A stretch of 64,000 nucleotides of DNA, from positions 868,001 through 932,000 of the forward strand of contig NZ_JARULD010000001.1 of assembly GCF_029688735.1 (NCBI RefSeq). Reading direction: 5' to 3'. This stretch comes from Qipengyuania flavescens. GTDB taxonomy: Bacteria > Pseudomonadota > Alphaproteobacteria > Sphingomonadales > Sphingomonadaceae. Positions 33,796 to 43,217 of this stretch are shown here, piece by piece (the first letter of the stretch is position 1; every line of letters begins with the position of its first letter). The position numbers and the translations under genes were made by a program. The notes beneath the pieces are model-generated. The model was given only the letters and a program-made list of their open reading frames with translations, made no database searches and was not told the DNA's origin.

Positions 33796-33826
33796 AGCCC
33801 GCCGCGCGAGTGGCGCAGCGGGCTTT
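33796..33826. terminator. Terminator between the permease and sodB
   Basis: AGCCCGC/GCGGGCT form the outer stem around a GC-rich loop, with TTT after it on the plus strand. It lies between two convergent genes and may serve both. Confidence 0.7.
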
Positions 33827-33849
33827 CGAGTTGTTTCGGAATTACTCGA

Positions 33850-34461
33850 TCAGTTAGGGTATTCCCAGGTCGTACCGCGTGCGAGATTCTCGCTGGCGAA
33901 GCTCCAGTTGAGCTTGCCGTTCACGGCGTCGAGATAGGCCGGACGGGCGTTCTGGTGGTCGAGGTAATAGGCGTGCTCCCACAGGTCGATCACGAGCAGC
34001 GGGTTCACCCCGTCCTGATCGGCCAGCGTATCACCGTCATGCGTTTCCTCGATCGTCAGCTTGCCGCCCTTGACCGCGAGCCAGACCCAGCCGCTGGCGA
34101 AATGGCCGGCACCGCGTTCGGCGAGCTTTTCCTTGAGGCCGTCGACAGACCCGAAGTCGCGATCGATCATCGATTTCAGTTCGTCCGAAGCGGAGGTTTC
34201 GTCCGCCGCCATCGAGTGCCAGTAGAAGCCGTGGTTCCAGCTCTGGGCCGAATTATTGAACAAGCCCTGGTCTGACCCGCGGGCCGCGGCGATCACCTCT
34301 TCGAGGCTTTTGTCGGCATGATCGGTACCCTCGATCGCCTTGTTGGTCTTGTCGATATAGGCCTGGTGGTGCTTGCCGTGGTGGTACGACAGCGTCTTGG
34401 CCGAAACGGCCGGCTCGAGTGCAGTGTCGTCATAGGGTAGGTCGATCAGATCGAATGCCAT
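33850..34461 (-). CDS. sodB: Superoxide dismutase, Fe-type
   Basis: From ATG 34461 the 203-residue enzyme shows the Fe/Mn SOD ligands: His in [11 protein letters not shown], His in QSWNHGFYW, and the D-x-W-E-H motif in [10 protein letters not shown]. The glutamine in [10 protein letters not shown] sits where Fe-type enzymes carry it (residue about 70) and favours iron over manganese. It removes superoxide in the cytoplasm. It is divergent from glmM and converges on the permease gene. Confidence 0.93.
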   Translation of the reverse strand: MAFDLIDLPYDDTALEPAVSAKTLSYHHGKHHQAYIDKTNKAIEGTDHADKSLEEVIAAARGSDQGLFNNSAQSWNHGFYWHSMAADETSASDELKSMIDRDFGSVDGLKEKLAERGAGHFASGWVWLAVKGGKLTIEETHDGDTLADQDGVNPLLVIDLWEHAYYLDHQNARPAYLDAVNGKLNWSFASENLARGTTWEYPN

Positions 34462-34633
34462 TGGGGGTCCCCTCTTGTCTGGCGTCGGAAAGGTAAGGTT
34501 CAGGTTTGCAACGCGCGGGGAAGCGATGGGTTGCAGCCTCCCGCCGATTCCGGCTGAAAAGATCGCAGGGGGTTCCTTTCGCCCTGCATTCGCGGCACAG
34601 AGCCCGCGCGAAAGGCAGGAGTTTCCAACGCAT

Positions 34634-35971
34634 ATGGCACGCAAGTTCTTCGGCACCGACGGTATACGCGGACGCACCAACGAAGGTGTGATGACAGCCG
34701 AGACCGCCATGCGCGTGGGCCAGGCGGCAGGCACGCACTTCCTGCGCGGCGACCACCGGCACCGTGTCGTGATCGGCAAGGATACGCGCCTGTCGGGCTA
34801 TATGATGGAAAGCGCGCTCGTGGCCGGCTTCACCAGCGTGGGCATGGACGTGATCATGACCGGCCCGCTGCCAACGCCAGCCATCGCGCTGCTGACCCGC
34901 GAGATGCGCGCGGACCTGGGCGTGATGATCTCCGCCAGCCACAACCTGTTCGAGGACAACGGCATCAAGCTGTTCGGCCCAGATGGCTTCAAGTTGTCGG
35001 ACGATGCGGAGGTTTCGATCGAGCGGCTGCTCGAACAGCAGCCCTTGCTGGTCTCGGCAGACCGCATTGGCCGCGCCCGCCGGATCGACGACGCGCGCGG
35101 GCGTTACATCCATGCGATCAAGCAGTCGGTGGCCAGCGACATCCGCTTCGACGCCCTTACGGTGGTGGTCGATTGCGCCAACGGCGCGGCCTATCAGGTC
35201 GCCCCATCGGTCATCTGGGAACTGGGCGCGAAGGTCATCACCCTTGGCGTCGATCCGAATGGCACGAACATCAACGACGGCGTCGGGTCCACCTCGCTCG
35301 AAGCGATCAAGGCCAAGGTCGTCGAGGAAGGGGCGGACATCGGCATCGCGCTGGATGGCGATGCGGACCGGCTGATCGTCATCGACGAGAAGGGCGAGAC
35401 GGTCGACGGGGACCAGATCATGGCGCTGATTGCCTCGCGCATGCATGAGCGCGGTTCGCTGACCGGCGGCGGCGTAGTGGCGACGGTGATGTCCAACCTC
35501 GGGCTGGAGCGGTATCTTGAGACTTTGGGCCTCACCTTGGAGCGGACCAAGGTCGGCGATCGGTACGTACTGGAACGGATGAAGGAAGGCGGATTCAACG
35601 TAGGCGGCGAGCAGTCCGGCCACATGATCCTGCTCGACCATGCGACCACTGGCGACGGGTCGGTGGCGGCGCTGCGCGTGCTCGCCAGCCTCGTGCGCTC
35701 GGGCAAGCCGGCGAGCGAGTTGCTCCATGTATTCGATCCTGTGCCGCAATTGCTGAAGAACGTGCGCTATTCGGGCGGCAAGCCGCTCGACAATGAAACC
35801 GTGAAGCAGGCCATCGCCGAGGCCGAAGCGGAGCTGGAAGGTAAGGGTCGGCTGGTGATCCGGCCCTCCGGGACCGAGCCGGTTATCCGCGTGATGGCGG
35901 AAGGCGACGATGCGGCACAGGTGGAAGCCTGCGTCGACCGGATCTGCGATGCCGTGAGGGGGGCCGCCTGA
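34634..35971 (+). CDS. glmM: Phosphoglucosamine mutase GlmM
   Basis: The 445-residue enzyme turns glucosamine-6-phosphate into glucosamine-1-phosphate for UDP-GlcNAc and peptidoglycan synthesis. It begins [16 protein letters not shown], has the active serine loop [14 protein letters not shown] with phospho-Ser102, the Mg-binding DGDADRL, the sugar loop GGEQSGHMI, and the phosphate loop [12 protein letters not shown]. Length is usual. Its stop overlaps the start of the DUF1272 gene, which overlaps thiD, making a tight three-gene unit. Confidence 0.96.
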   Translation: MARKFFGTDGIRGRTNEGVMTAETAMRVGQAAGTHFLRGDHRHRVVIGKDTRLSGYMMESALVAGFTSVGMDVIMTGPLPTPAIALLTREMRADLGVMISASHNLFEDNGIKLFGPDGFKLSDDAEVSIERLLEQQPLLVSADRIGRARRIDDARGRYIHAIKQSVASDIRFDALTVVVDCANGAAYQVAPSVIWELGAKVITLGVDPNGTNINDGVGSTSLEAIKAKVVEEGADIGIALDGDADRLIVIDEKGETVDGDQIMALIASRMHERGSLTGGGVVATVMSNLGLERYLETLGLTLERTKVGDRYVLERMKEGGFNVGGEQSGHMILLDHATTGDGSVAALRVLASLVRSGKPASELLHVFDPVPQLLKNVRYSGGKPLDNETVKQAIAEAEAELEGKGRLVIRPSGTEPVIRVMAEGDDAAQVEACVDRICDAVRGAA

Positions 35972-36198
35972 TGGCCCTCGAAATGCGTCCCGATTGCGAG
36001 CGTTGCGGCACCGACTTGCCCGCCGAGGTGCCCGGTGCCTTCATCTGTAGTGTCGAGTGTACCTTTTGCGCCGAATGCTCCGAAGCGCTCGACGACCGCT
36101 GCCCCAATTGCGGCGGCGAACTCATGGATCGCCCGACGCGAAGCAAGGCGTTGCAGGAGAAACTTCCCGCCTCGCAAGAATGCAGGTTCAAAGGATGA
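35971..36198 (+). CDS. DUF1272 zinc-ribbon-like protein
   Basis: The 75-residue protein has seven to eight cysteines in pairs: CERCG, CSVECTFCAEC and CPNCGG, as in DUF1272. It probably binds two zinc ions. No function is known. Its start overlaps the glmM stop and its stop overlaps the thiD start (ATGA), so it is certainly translated with them. Confidence 0.88.
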   Translation: MALEMRPDCERCGTDLPAEVPGAFICSVECTFCAECSEALDDRCPNCGGELMDRPTRSKALQEKLPASQECRFKG

Positions 36199-36998
36199 GC
36201 GCCCCGCCCCGCGTCCTCTCGATCGCCGGCTCGGACTGTTCGGGCGGAGCCGGTATTCAGGCCGACATCAAGACCATCGCCATGCTCGGCGGCTATGCGA
36301 TGACCGCGATCACCGCCGTAACCGCGCAGAATACGCGGGGCGTACAAGGGGTGGAGGTCATGCATCCCGACCTCGTGCTCGACCAGGTCGATAGCTGCCT
36401 CGACGATATTGGCGCCGATGCAATCAAGATCGGCATGCTCGGCTCGCCCGAGATCGCGATGCTGCTGGCAGAACGCCTCGACAGTTTTGCCGGCCCGATC
36501 GTGTTCGATCCCGTCATGGTCGCGACCGGCGGTGCAGAGCTGGCAAGCGAAGCGACCATCGCCGCCTTCGGCGCGCTGATGGACATTGCCACGGTGGTCA
36601 CCCCCAACTTGCCCGAACTCGCCGCGCTGACCGGTCGGGACATGCTGGCGGACGAGGACATCTACGACGCGGCCGGCGAACTCGCAACGCGCCACGACAC
36701 GGTCATCCTCGCCAAGGGCGGGCATGGAGAGGGCAGCGAAGCCATCGACCGGATCGTCTCCGCAGCCGGCAAGATCGGCAGCTTCGGCCATGCCCGGCTG
36801 GACACGCGGCATACTCACGGCACGGGCTGCACGCTATCCGCCGCGCTCGCCACGATGCTGGCACATCGCCAACCGCTGACCCATGCCGTGCGCATCGCCC
36901 GCGCCTTCACCTTCGCGGCGATCGAGAGTGCGCCCGGCTTCGGCGAGGGTAACGGCCCGCTCGGTCACCAGGCGGTGCGCTCGCTATCTTCCGACTGA
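36195..36998 (+). CDS. thiD: Hydroxymethylpyrimidine/phosphomethylpyrimidine kinase ThiD
   Basis: The 267-residue kinase phosphorylates HMP and HMP-P in thiamine synthesis. Motifs include SIAGSDCSGGAGIQADIKT at the N-terminus, KIGMLGSPEIAMLLAERL, DPVMVATGGAEL and the anion-hole loop HTHGTGCTLSAALA. Size is typical. The ATG overlaps the DUF1272 stop. No TPP riboswitch is seen, consistent with its position inside the glmM unit. Confidence 0.93.
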   Translation: MSAPPRVLSIAGSDCSGGAGIQADIKTIAMLGGYAMTAITAVTAQNTRGVQGVEVMHPDLVLDQVDSCLDDIGADAIKIGMLGSPEIAMLLAERLDSFAGPIVFDPVMVATGGAELASEATIAAFGALMDIATVVTPNLPELAALTGRDMLADEDIYDAAGELATRHDTVILAKGGHGEGSEAIDRIVSAAGKIGSFGHARLDTRHTHGTGCTLSAALATMLAHRQPLTHAVRIARAFTFAAIESAPGFGEGNGPLGHQAVRSLSSD

Positions 36999-37005
36999 GC
37001 CGGCC

Positions 37006-37893
37006 TTAGCGGTCGAGTTCGTAGAAGGCGCTGATATGTTCCCAGGCCTCGTCGGCGGTTTCGCACCAGCGGAACAGGTCGAGGTCTCTCCTTGAGATCG
37101 TACCCTCCTCTGCGATCGCTTCGAAATTCACGACGCGGGTCCAGAATTCCTTGCCGAACAGCAGGATCGGCATCGGCTTCATCTTGCCGGTCTGGATAAG
37201 CGTCAGCAGCTCGAAGAATTCGTCGAACGTGCCGAAACCGCCGGGAAAGACGGCGACCGCCTTAGCGCGCAGCAGGAAGTGCATCTTGCGCAAAGCGAAG
37301 TAGTGGAAGTTGAGCGACAGGTAAGGCGTCACATAACTGTTGGGCGCCTGTTCGTGCGGCAGGATGATGTTGAGCCCGATGCTCTCCCCGCCCGCATCGC
37401 TGGCCCCGCGATTGGCCGCTTCCATGATCGAGGGGCCACCGCCCGAGCAGACGACGAACTGTCGCTTGCCATCCTCGATGATCGACTTTTCGGTGATCAG
37501 CCGCGCCAGCTTGCGCGCTTCGCCATAATATTTGCTTTTGGCGACAAGGCTCTCGACGATCTTGCGCTCGTCATCGGGCAAGTCCTTGGCGCCTTCCAGC
37601 GCTTCCTCGGCAGATTCGGGGGGCGGGATGCGCGCGCTGCCGTACATGACCATGGTCGAGCCGACCCCGGCCTCGTCGAGGATCATTTCGGGCTTCAGCA
37701 GTTCCAGCTGGAAGCGCACCGGGCGCAATTCCTCGCGCAACAGGAAGTCCTTGTCCTGGAAGGCGAGCTTATAGGCCGGATGCGCCGTCTGCGGCGTCTG
37801 CTTCGGCTGGGATTTCTCGAATTTGGCCTCTTCTTCGGCCGGGTAGAACTTGCGATCTGCGAGATCGCGTTTCTGCTTTTCTTCTTCTGTCAT
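37006..37893 (-). CDS. LOG-family protein (TIGR00730-type)
   Basis: From ATG 37893 (MTEEEKQKRDLADRKFYPAE) the protein has 295 residues; an in-frame ATG at 37956 would add 21. The LOG core shows GSARIPPPESAEEAL, VVCSGGGPSIMEAANRGASD and the signature PGGFGTFDEFFELL. LOG enzymes free cytokinin-type bases from nucleoside monophosphates, but the long-chain bacterial members may act as nucleotide pyrophosphohydrolases. The extra N-terminal 70 residues fit the longer branch. It converges on thiD. Confidence 0.85.
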   Translation of the reverse strand: MTEEEKQKRDLADRKFYPAEEEAKFEKSQPKQTPQTAHPAYKLAFQDKDFLLREELRPVRFQLELLKPEMILDEAGVGSTMVMYGSARIPPPESAEEALEGAKDLPDDERKIVESLVAKSKYYGEARKLARLITEKSIIEDGKRQFVVCSGGGPSIMEAANRGASDAGGESIGLNIILPHEQAPNSYVTPYLSLNFHYFALRKMHFLLRAKAVAVFPGGFGTFDEFFELLTLIQTGKMKPMPILLFGKEFWTRVVNFEAIAEEGTISRRDLDLFRWCETADEAWEHISAFYELDR

Positions 37894-38013
37894 GCGCGGC
37901 GCGATAGGGCGCGGCGCCGCGCTGGACAAGTGAGGAAGAGGAAATCCCTTCGGCATAGCGCGGCCGCCTGCGGTACCGCCGGGAATGACGGGACCCTGCC
38001 AGTTACCGCATGA

Positions 38014-39330
38014 TCACGTACGCGAAAATGCTCTTTCTCGCCCCTCTAAGCTCAATTGCCTGCGTTTGCAGCGAAGCAAGCTCACGCCGACCGTCAGCAA
38101 ACATATCGTCCAGAAGATCGCTACGAACGGCGCCTCATTGCCGAGCATCAGGCGCGCAACAAATGTGGCTACGATGCCCACGGGAACGCCTATGACAAGG
38201 CTCCACCAGCTCGCCCGCAAATACGGTGATGGCTTTCCGGCCCGTTCCCGCTTGTCTAGCCAGATGAACGTCCCGGTCGCCACCACGGTGGTCATCGCCA
38301 GGCCGAACAGGATGTAGGCGATCTTGACCGGCAGCCCGCCGTAATTGCCGAAATGCAGATTGTAGGTGGAAGCCGCCAGCTGCTGGCCTACGGTTCCGTC
38401 TGCCATTCCCGCCGTGCCGCGGAAATCGCCGTCGCCGGAGAATGCGTAATACTCGCCGAAAATCAGCCGGCGCGGGTGCTCGGCAACGATCTGCATGTGC
38501 TGTCCCGCCGTGCCGGGATCGTGCAGGATGACATAATAGGGGCGAGTCCCGGGATATTCACGCTCCATGTAGGAGAGCGCCGGCGCCACATCGGGGATCG
38601 GCGCAGGCGAAGCGTCGCCTTCGGGCTCCCCGCCGAAGACCGGAGCAAGTGCGGCTTCGCTGTCGCCGCCATAGGCCGCAGCGGCAAGGCCTGACCCCGA
38701 AATGTAGAACAAGCCGATCATGGTCCCCGTCAGCGCGATCGCCAAGACGAAGGGTATGGTCCAGACAGCCAGCCGGTTGTGCCAGTCCAGCGTCGCGACA
38801 TCGTCGCCCCGCCGCGCGCGAAGACGAAAGGCATCGCGAAAGATGCGCGGGTGCGCAGCGATGCCGGAGATCGTGAGCGCGACCAGCATCGCGCCGAACA
38901 GTCCGACTAGCGACATGCCGACTACGGCCGGCAGGTTCAGGCGATAATGAAGAGCCAGCAGGAATTCGGCCCAGGCGTTCTCTTCCGGCATCGCGATGCT
39001 GCCATTCCGGTCGAGATGCACCGCCTGCGTATCGGTGGTGATCGTCGCGCGCGGCAGATCGTCCGTCGGCAGGTGGACGTAGAGATGGGTCGTCGCCGGT
39101 CCGTCGCTCTCGGTCGCAAGCACGTTCTCGATCCCGCGCTGGATGGCGGCGGGTGCAATTGCCGTCATTTCCGGAGCATCATGCTGCTCGAACCTTTGCC
39201 ATTCTTCGTACAGTACGATTGCCGTGCCGGTAGCGCAGATCAGGTAAAGCAGAGCACAGCAGACAAGCCCTAGGGCCGAATGGGCGGAGATCGCCTTACG
39301 AACCGTTTCCTTGGAGAGCGCTATGGTCAT
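38014..39330 (-). CDS. PepSY-domain membrane protein (iron-uptake reductase-like)
   Basis: From ATG 39330 the 438-residue protein has a first helix (HSALGLVCCALLYLICATGT), a PepSY-type periplasmic part, and further helices with DWHNRLAVWTIPFVLAIALT and NLHFGNYGGLPVKIAYILFG. This is the PepSY-associated transmembrane family (PiuB/FegB-like), often next to siderophore receptors, and thought to reduce or release ferric iron at the inner membrane. Its start overlaps the stop of the 39327 gene. The receptor gene follows upstream on the same strand, so the three form an iron unit. Confidence 0.83.
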   Translation of the reverse strand: MTIALSKETVRKAISAHSALGLVCCALLYLICATGTAIVLYEEWQRFEQHDAPEMTAIAPAAIQRGIENVLATESDGPATTHLYVHLPTDDLPRATITTDTQAVHLDRNGSIAMPEENAWAEFLLALHYRLNLPAVVGMSLVGLFGAMLVALTISGIAAHPRIFRDAFRLRARRGDDVATLDWHNRLAVWTIPFVLAIALTGTMIGLFYISGSGLAAAAYGGDSEAALAPVFGGEPEGDASPAPIPDVAPALSYMEREYPGTRPYYVILHDPGTAGQHMQIVAEHPRRLIFGEYYAFSGDGDFRGTAGMADGTVGQQLAASTYNLHFGNYGGLPVKIAYILFGLAMTTVVATGTFIWLDKRERAGKPSPYLRASWWSLVIGVPVGIVATFVARLMLGNEAPFVAIFWTICLLTVGVSLLRCKRRQLSLEGRERAFSRT

Positions 39331-39905
39331 GCCGGACCGCCTTGCAGCAAGAGGAAGGGCGCCGATAGTGCCGCAATGCCCGCAACCCAGGCGACTTGCC
39401 GGGTGCGTCGCGTCATCATCAGAAGGGCGAAAGAAAGGACGGGCCATGTGACCGGAACGGCGGCGAGCACGGCGACATTGCCGTCCGCCTCCGCGCCCCC
39501 GGCCATGAGAATTAGGGTCCTGACGGCAAGCGCGAGAAGCAGGCTCGCAACCAGCGCGAGCGGGCCGACGATGCCGAAAGTGACCCAGCCGGATCGCCGG
39601 GCCACAGCGACCTGGCTGCTTCCCCGGTGGCTCGTCCTGATCGTTTTCGCGCGTCCCTTGCGGGCAGGTTTCGCCGCCGCGAAAGCCAGCGCCACGCAGG
39701 CCGCGAAGGTCGCGACAAGCGCAACGATAGCGACACCCCACTCGCCCGCCGCGCTGTCAACCACGACTAGCGCCATAAGCAGCGTAACCCAGCCGGCGAT
39801 GTTCAGTATCGTCGAACGTTGGGGCTTCCCCCAGGACAGCCTGAGCACGGCCACACCGGCGATCGCCAGCGTAGCCGCTATCCAGATTGGCGTGTCGCCT
39901 CCCAT
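39327..39905 (-). CDS. Small multi-pass membrane protein of the iron unit
   Basis: The 192-residue protein has about five to six hydrophobic segments and a basic central loop (KPARKGRAKTIRTSHRGSSQ). I recognise no domain. It overlaps both neighbours: its start at 39905 touches the receptor stop, and its stop overlaps the PepSY start by 4 bases. That tight packing between a siderophore receptor and a PepSY reductase suggests a helper in iron handling. Confidence 0.75.
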   Translation of the reverse strand: MGGDTPIWIAATLAIAGVAVLRLSWGKPQRSTILNIAGWVTLLMALVVVDSAAGEWGVAIVALVATFAACVALAFAAAKPARKGRAKTIRTSHRGSSQVAVARRSGWVTFGIVGPLALVASLLLALAVRTLILMAGGAEADGNVAVLAAVPVTWPVLSFALLMMTRRTRQVAWVAGIAALSAPFLLLQGGPA

Positions 39906-42019
39906 CAGAAGCTGACCGTCAACGAACCGTTGATGCTGCGCTTCTCGCCCGGGAAGCAGTCTCCGCGGACCAGGCAGACAGCATAGTACTCCTCGTTCGT
40001 GACGTTACGCGCGGTCAGCCTGAATTCGAACCGGTCGAAATCGTAGCCGAGCGACAGATCGCCCACCGTGCGCCCATCGACCCGGTAGGTCAGCAGGTTG
40101 CCGTCGATTGCCGAGATACCGCTACTCTCGTTCCCACCGACATAGCGCAAACCTCCGCCCAGGCTGAGTCCGTCGAGCGCGCTCCGGAAATTGTAGAGCG
40201 CGAACAGCGAAGCCTGCCAGTCCGCGATCGAGGTCAGCGCAAAGCCGTTCGGATCTTCGGCATCGAGATAACTGACATTGGCATCGAGGCGCAGCCCGCC
40301 GACCAGCGCGTTCCCTTCGAACTCGATGCCGCGCACCTTCGAGATGCCTTCCTGCTGACTGTTGCCGCCGACCAGAGCATTGGGATTGGGCAGGTTGGAC
40401 ACCTCGATGTCGAACGCCGACAGCGTGACGAGGGCATTGATGCCGGTCGGCTGCCACTTGACCCCCGCCTCGTACTGGCGCCCTTCCTGCGGCAGCAATT
40501 GCTGGTTGGTAATCGTGTCGATGCCAACCACCGGCTCGAAACTCTCGGCATAGCTGACATAGGGAGAAATGCCTGCCGGGCCGCGCCACAGCAGCCCGAA
40601 GCTGAGGCTGGTGGCGTCGTCCTTCTGCGTGGACCCGTTCTCCACCCGGTTGTCGACGCTGTCGAAGCGCACACCGGCATTGGCAACCAGCGAGCCCCAA
40701 CTCATCTGGTTCGAGATGTAGAACCCCGTCGAATCCACGTAATTGCGCGGACCGTTGCCTTGGAATTGCCGAACCTCCTCGACGCTCAGCACATCCTCGT
40801 ACTGTGGATCGAAGGCGTTAAGCGTGCCGCCGTTGAAGATGTAGGCAGTGTCGGAATCGGTGAAGACATCCTGCCGCTGAACCCCGACGAGCAATTCGTG
40901 TTCGATCGGCCCGGTGGAGAATTCCCCGCGCAGACGCGCGTCGACCGCGAGCTGTTCGCTGCGGTTGTCCGCCAGATAGTAGGTCCATGCCCCGTCGCCG
41001 TTTTCGTCGATGCGCGGCACGCCATTGCCTTGAAAGGCGATCCACGCCTGACGATAGTCGGCCTGCGAATCGACGTAGCGACCAACCGCTTCGAACGAGA
41101 ACGTCTCGCTGATTTGCTGTTCCAGAAGCAGCGTAAGCGCGAAGCTTTCCGTATCGTAAGCGTTGAAGCCGGCCGCTCCGTGGTATGCGTACGGGTCGAT
41201 CTCCTGACCGTCGGCCGTCGGGAAAAGCGTCCCCGTCACCGGCAGGAACTGATGCGCGGTATCGGATCGCTGCTCCGAATAATTGGCCAGGATCGTCAGC
41301 TCGGTGCCCGTCGCAGGCCGCAGGGTAAGAGCGGGCGCGACGACGAGCTTGTCGTCGCTTACCTGTTCGATCTGCGTATCGGCATCGCGCAGGATGCCTA
41401 CGAAACGGAACTGGGCCTGATCTTCAGCACCGGGGATAGCGATATTGATATCGGTTGCGATCTGTGCGCGATCGAAGCTGCCGTATTCGAGCCGTACTTC
41501 GCTTTCCGTCACGCCATGCGGACGCTTGGTCACCACATTGATAATGCCGCCGGGCGAGCCTGCGCCGTAGAGCACCGATGCCGGACCCTTCAGGACTTCC
41601 ACTTGCTCGAGCGTGTAAATGTCCTGCCGGGTGGTGTTGTAGAACCCGAACAGGTACTGGAGATTGTCGCGATATTCCGGCGCATCGAGACCGCGAACCT
41701 GCGCGAAATCGCCGCGGGTGGAAAAGCCGAAGGGTTCGGCGGTGACGCCTGCAGAATAGGTCAGCGCATCATCCAGCGACTGGGCGCCCTTCTCCTCGAA
41801 ATCCTGCTCGGTTTCGATCGAGATCGAACGAGCTGTTTCCACAATCGGCGTATCGGATTTCGTCGCTCCGAAGTCCGTAAGCGCGCCCGTCACTACGATC
41901 GCTTGTTCGTCCGCTTCGGCGGTAGGATCACCGGTCTGGGGCAAGCGATCCTGCGCATAGGCAGGCGGTGCGGTTATGAGCGCAAACGCGGTCGTCGTCG
42001 CAAGAAGAAGAGGTTTCAT
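39905..42019 (-). CDS. TonB-dependent siderophore receptor
   Basis: From ATG 42019 the 704-residue protein has a signal peptide cut after PAYAQ, a plug domain (EEKGAQSLDDALTYSAGVTA, then EVLKGPASVLYGAGSPGGII) and a beta barrel ending in SLTVSF with a terminal aromatic. The pattern is that of ferrichrome/catecholate-type siderophore receptors. The ligand is unknown. A cysteine pair near the end (CLVRGDC) closes an extracellular loop. A Fur-type box stands 36 bases before the start. Confidence 0.92.
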   Translation of the reverse strand: MKPLLLATTTAFALITAPPAYAQDRLPQTGDPTAEADEQAIVVTGALTDFGATKSDTPIVETARSISIETEQDFEEKGAQSLDDALTYSAGVTAEPFGFSTRGDFAQVRGLDAPEYRDNLQYLFGFYNTTRQDIYTLEQVEVLKGPASVLYGAGSPGGIINVVTKRPHGVTESEVRLEYGSFDRAQIATDINIAIPGAEDQAQFRFVGILRDADTQIEQVSDDKLVVAPALTLRPATGTELTILANYSEQRSDTAHQFLPVTGTLFPTADGQEIDPYAYHGAAGFNAYDTESFALTLLLEQQISETFSFEAVGRYVDSQADYRQAWIAFQGNGVPRIDENGDGAWTYYLADNRSEQLAVDARLRGEFSTGPIEHELLVGVQRQDVFTDSDTAYIFNGGTLNAFDPQYEDVLSVEEVRQFQGNGPRNYVDSTGFYISNQMSWGSLVANAGVRFDSVDNRVENGSTQKDDATSLSFGLLWRGPAGISPYVSYAESFEPVVGIDTITNQQLLPQEGRQYEAGVKWQPTGINALVTLSAFDIEVSNLPNPNALVGGNSQQEGISKVRGIEFEGNALVGGLRLDANVSYLDAEDPNGFALTSIADWQASLFALYNFRSALDGLSLGGGLRYVGGNESSGISAIDGNLLTYRVDGRTVGDLSLGYDFDRFEFRLTARNVTNEEYYAVCLVRGDCFPGEKRSINGSLTVSF

Positions 42020-42054
42020 TGGAGCTCCCTGAACACAATCTGACTTCCCGCTAA

Positions 42055-42075
42055 TGCAAGTCATTCTCATTTGCA
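42055..42075 (-). promoter_or_regulatory. Fur-type iron box before the siderophore receptor
   Basis: The minus strand reads TGCAAATGAGAATGACTTGC, which fits the TGC-AAT-GAGAAT-x-ACTTGCA form of alphaproteobacterial iron boxes (Fur or related). It would repress the receptor, 39327 and PepSY genes when iron is plentiful. Confidence 0.75.
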
Positions 42076-42230
42076 ACCGCGTTCTGGCAAGAATTCGGGA
42101 CAGGGTGGTGCGACGTGGAGTGGGAGTGGACGCGCCGCTGCCCGCGCACGAACACGCACGGCAACACACCGCGAAGAAGAGTAGTTAGAAGCTGACTTCG
42201 GGATGGCTTTCGGCGACTGACCCTCGTGCC

Positions 42231-42347
42231 TTAGGAGTCGCGCTGATTTATGGTCTGAAAGTCGAGACCATTAGGGGGTGCCACGGCAGGGCACCGCACT
42301 GTTTTGACTCGCGGGGAAACCTGACGCTTCTCAGGTTCTTGAGCCAT
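42231..42347 (-). other. Short open frame and hairpin directly after tRNA-Trp
   Basis: A 38-codon frame starts with ATG 42345-42347, 10 bases past the tRNA end, and reads MAQEPEKRQVSPR at its start. The same bases form a 7-bp hairpin AACCTGA/TCAGGTT followed by TCC, likely a tRNA terminator. I see no convincing protein. The secE gene that usually follows tRNA-Trp in this group is absent. Confidence 0.3.
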
Positions 42348-42357
42348 CTCAAAGAAA

Positions 42358-42433
42358 TGGCAGGGGTGACAGGATTCGAACCCGTGGCCCTCGGTTTTGG
42401 AGACCGATGCTCTACCAGCTGAGCTACACCCCT
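42358..42433 (-). tRNA. tRNA-Trp (anticodon CCA)
   Basis: The minus strand shows acceptor AGGGGTG/CACCCCT, D-arm AGCTCAGCTGGTAGAGC, anticodon arm TCGGT-CTCCAAA-ACCGA, T-arm with GGGTTCGAATCC, and an encoded CCA. Confidence 0.95.
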
Positions 42434-42485
42434 GCAGCGAGGGCGCGCTCTAATATGGGGCCGCGCGAATAGCAAGGCGCATATC

Positions 42486-43217
42486 ATGCGTGGCGGCGAA
42501 CTGGTAAGACCGCCCGCAATGCACGCCCCTGGCTCCCAACTGATTCCCGTCGACCTGCTGCTGCGCGCCTATCGCGCGGGTGTGTTTCCCATGGCCGACC
42601 ATCGCAGCGATCCGGAAGTCTACTGGGTCGAGCCGCGCGAGCGGGCGATCATCCCGCTGGACGGCTTTCGCCAGTCCGGCAGCCTGCGCAAGACGCTGCG
42701 GCAAGACCGCTTCGAGGTCACGTGCGACCGCGCCTTCGGCGAGGTCATCGCCGCCTGCGCCGAGCCGCGCGAAGAGCATGCGGAAAGCTGGATCAGCCAT
42801 CGGATCGAGGCGAGCTATCTCGCGCTTCACCGCGCCGGTCACGCGCATTCGATCGAATGCTGGCAGGACGGCGAACTGGCGGGCGGGCTCTATGGCGTCG
42901 CTTTCGACCAGGTGTTCTGCGGGGAAAGCATGTTCAGCCGCCGGACCGATGCGAGCAAGGTTGCGCTGGCGTGGCTGGTCGCCGCGATGCGCAAAGCGGG
43001 GTATCGGCTGCTCGATTGCCAGTTCATGACCGAACACCTCGCGACGCTGGGCGCTGTGGCGCTGCCGCAGGCGGGCTATCTCGACCTGCTGTCGGGGACC
43101 ACGGGGTCGCCGTACATGACGATCCCGGCGGCAATCCGGTCCTATTCGGAAGCCGCCTCGTCCGAGGCTTCTTCGCCCGGGAAGCTCATCGCGCAATCCT
43201 TGACCCAGACGTCGTAG
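42486..43217 (+). CDS. aat: Leucyl/phenylalanyl-tRNA-protein transferase Aat
   Basis: The 243-residue enzyme adds Leu or Phe to the N-terminus of proteins with basic ends, tagging them for ClpS-ClpAP. Core motifs are LLLRAYRAGVFPMADHRSDP, YWVEPRERAIIPLDGF, SWISHRIEASYLALHRAGHA, and FCGESMFSRRTDASKVALAW. ATG 42486 has AAGG upstream; ATG 42519 is an alternative. The 3' end overlaps the convergent DUF2155 gene by 76 bases. ClpS is at 21063. Confidence 0.93.
   Translation: MRGGELVRPPAMHAPGSQLIPVDLLLRAYRAGVFPMADHRSDPEVYWVEPRERAIIPLDGFRQSGSLRKTLRQDRFEVTCDRAFGEVIAACAEPREEHAESWISHRIEASYLALHRAGHAHSIECWQDGELAGGLYGVAFDQVFCGESMFSRRTDASKVALAWLVAAMRKAGYRLLDCQFMTEHLATLGAVALPQAGYLDLLSGTTGSPYMTIPAAIRSYSEAASSEASSPGKLIAQSLTQTS

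Noticed and set aside
39887-42043. A 718-residue frame opposite to the siderophore receptor
   Set aside because: The receptor has signal peptide, plug and barrel. The antisense frame has no domain.
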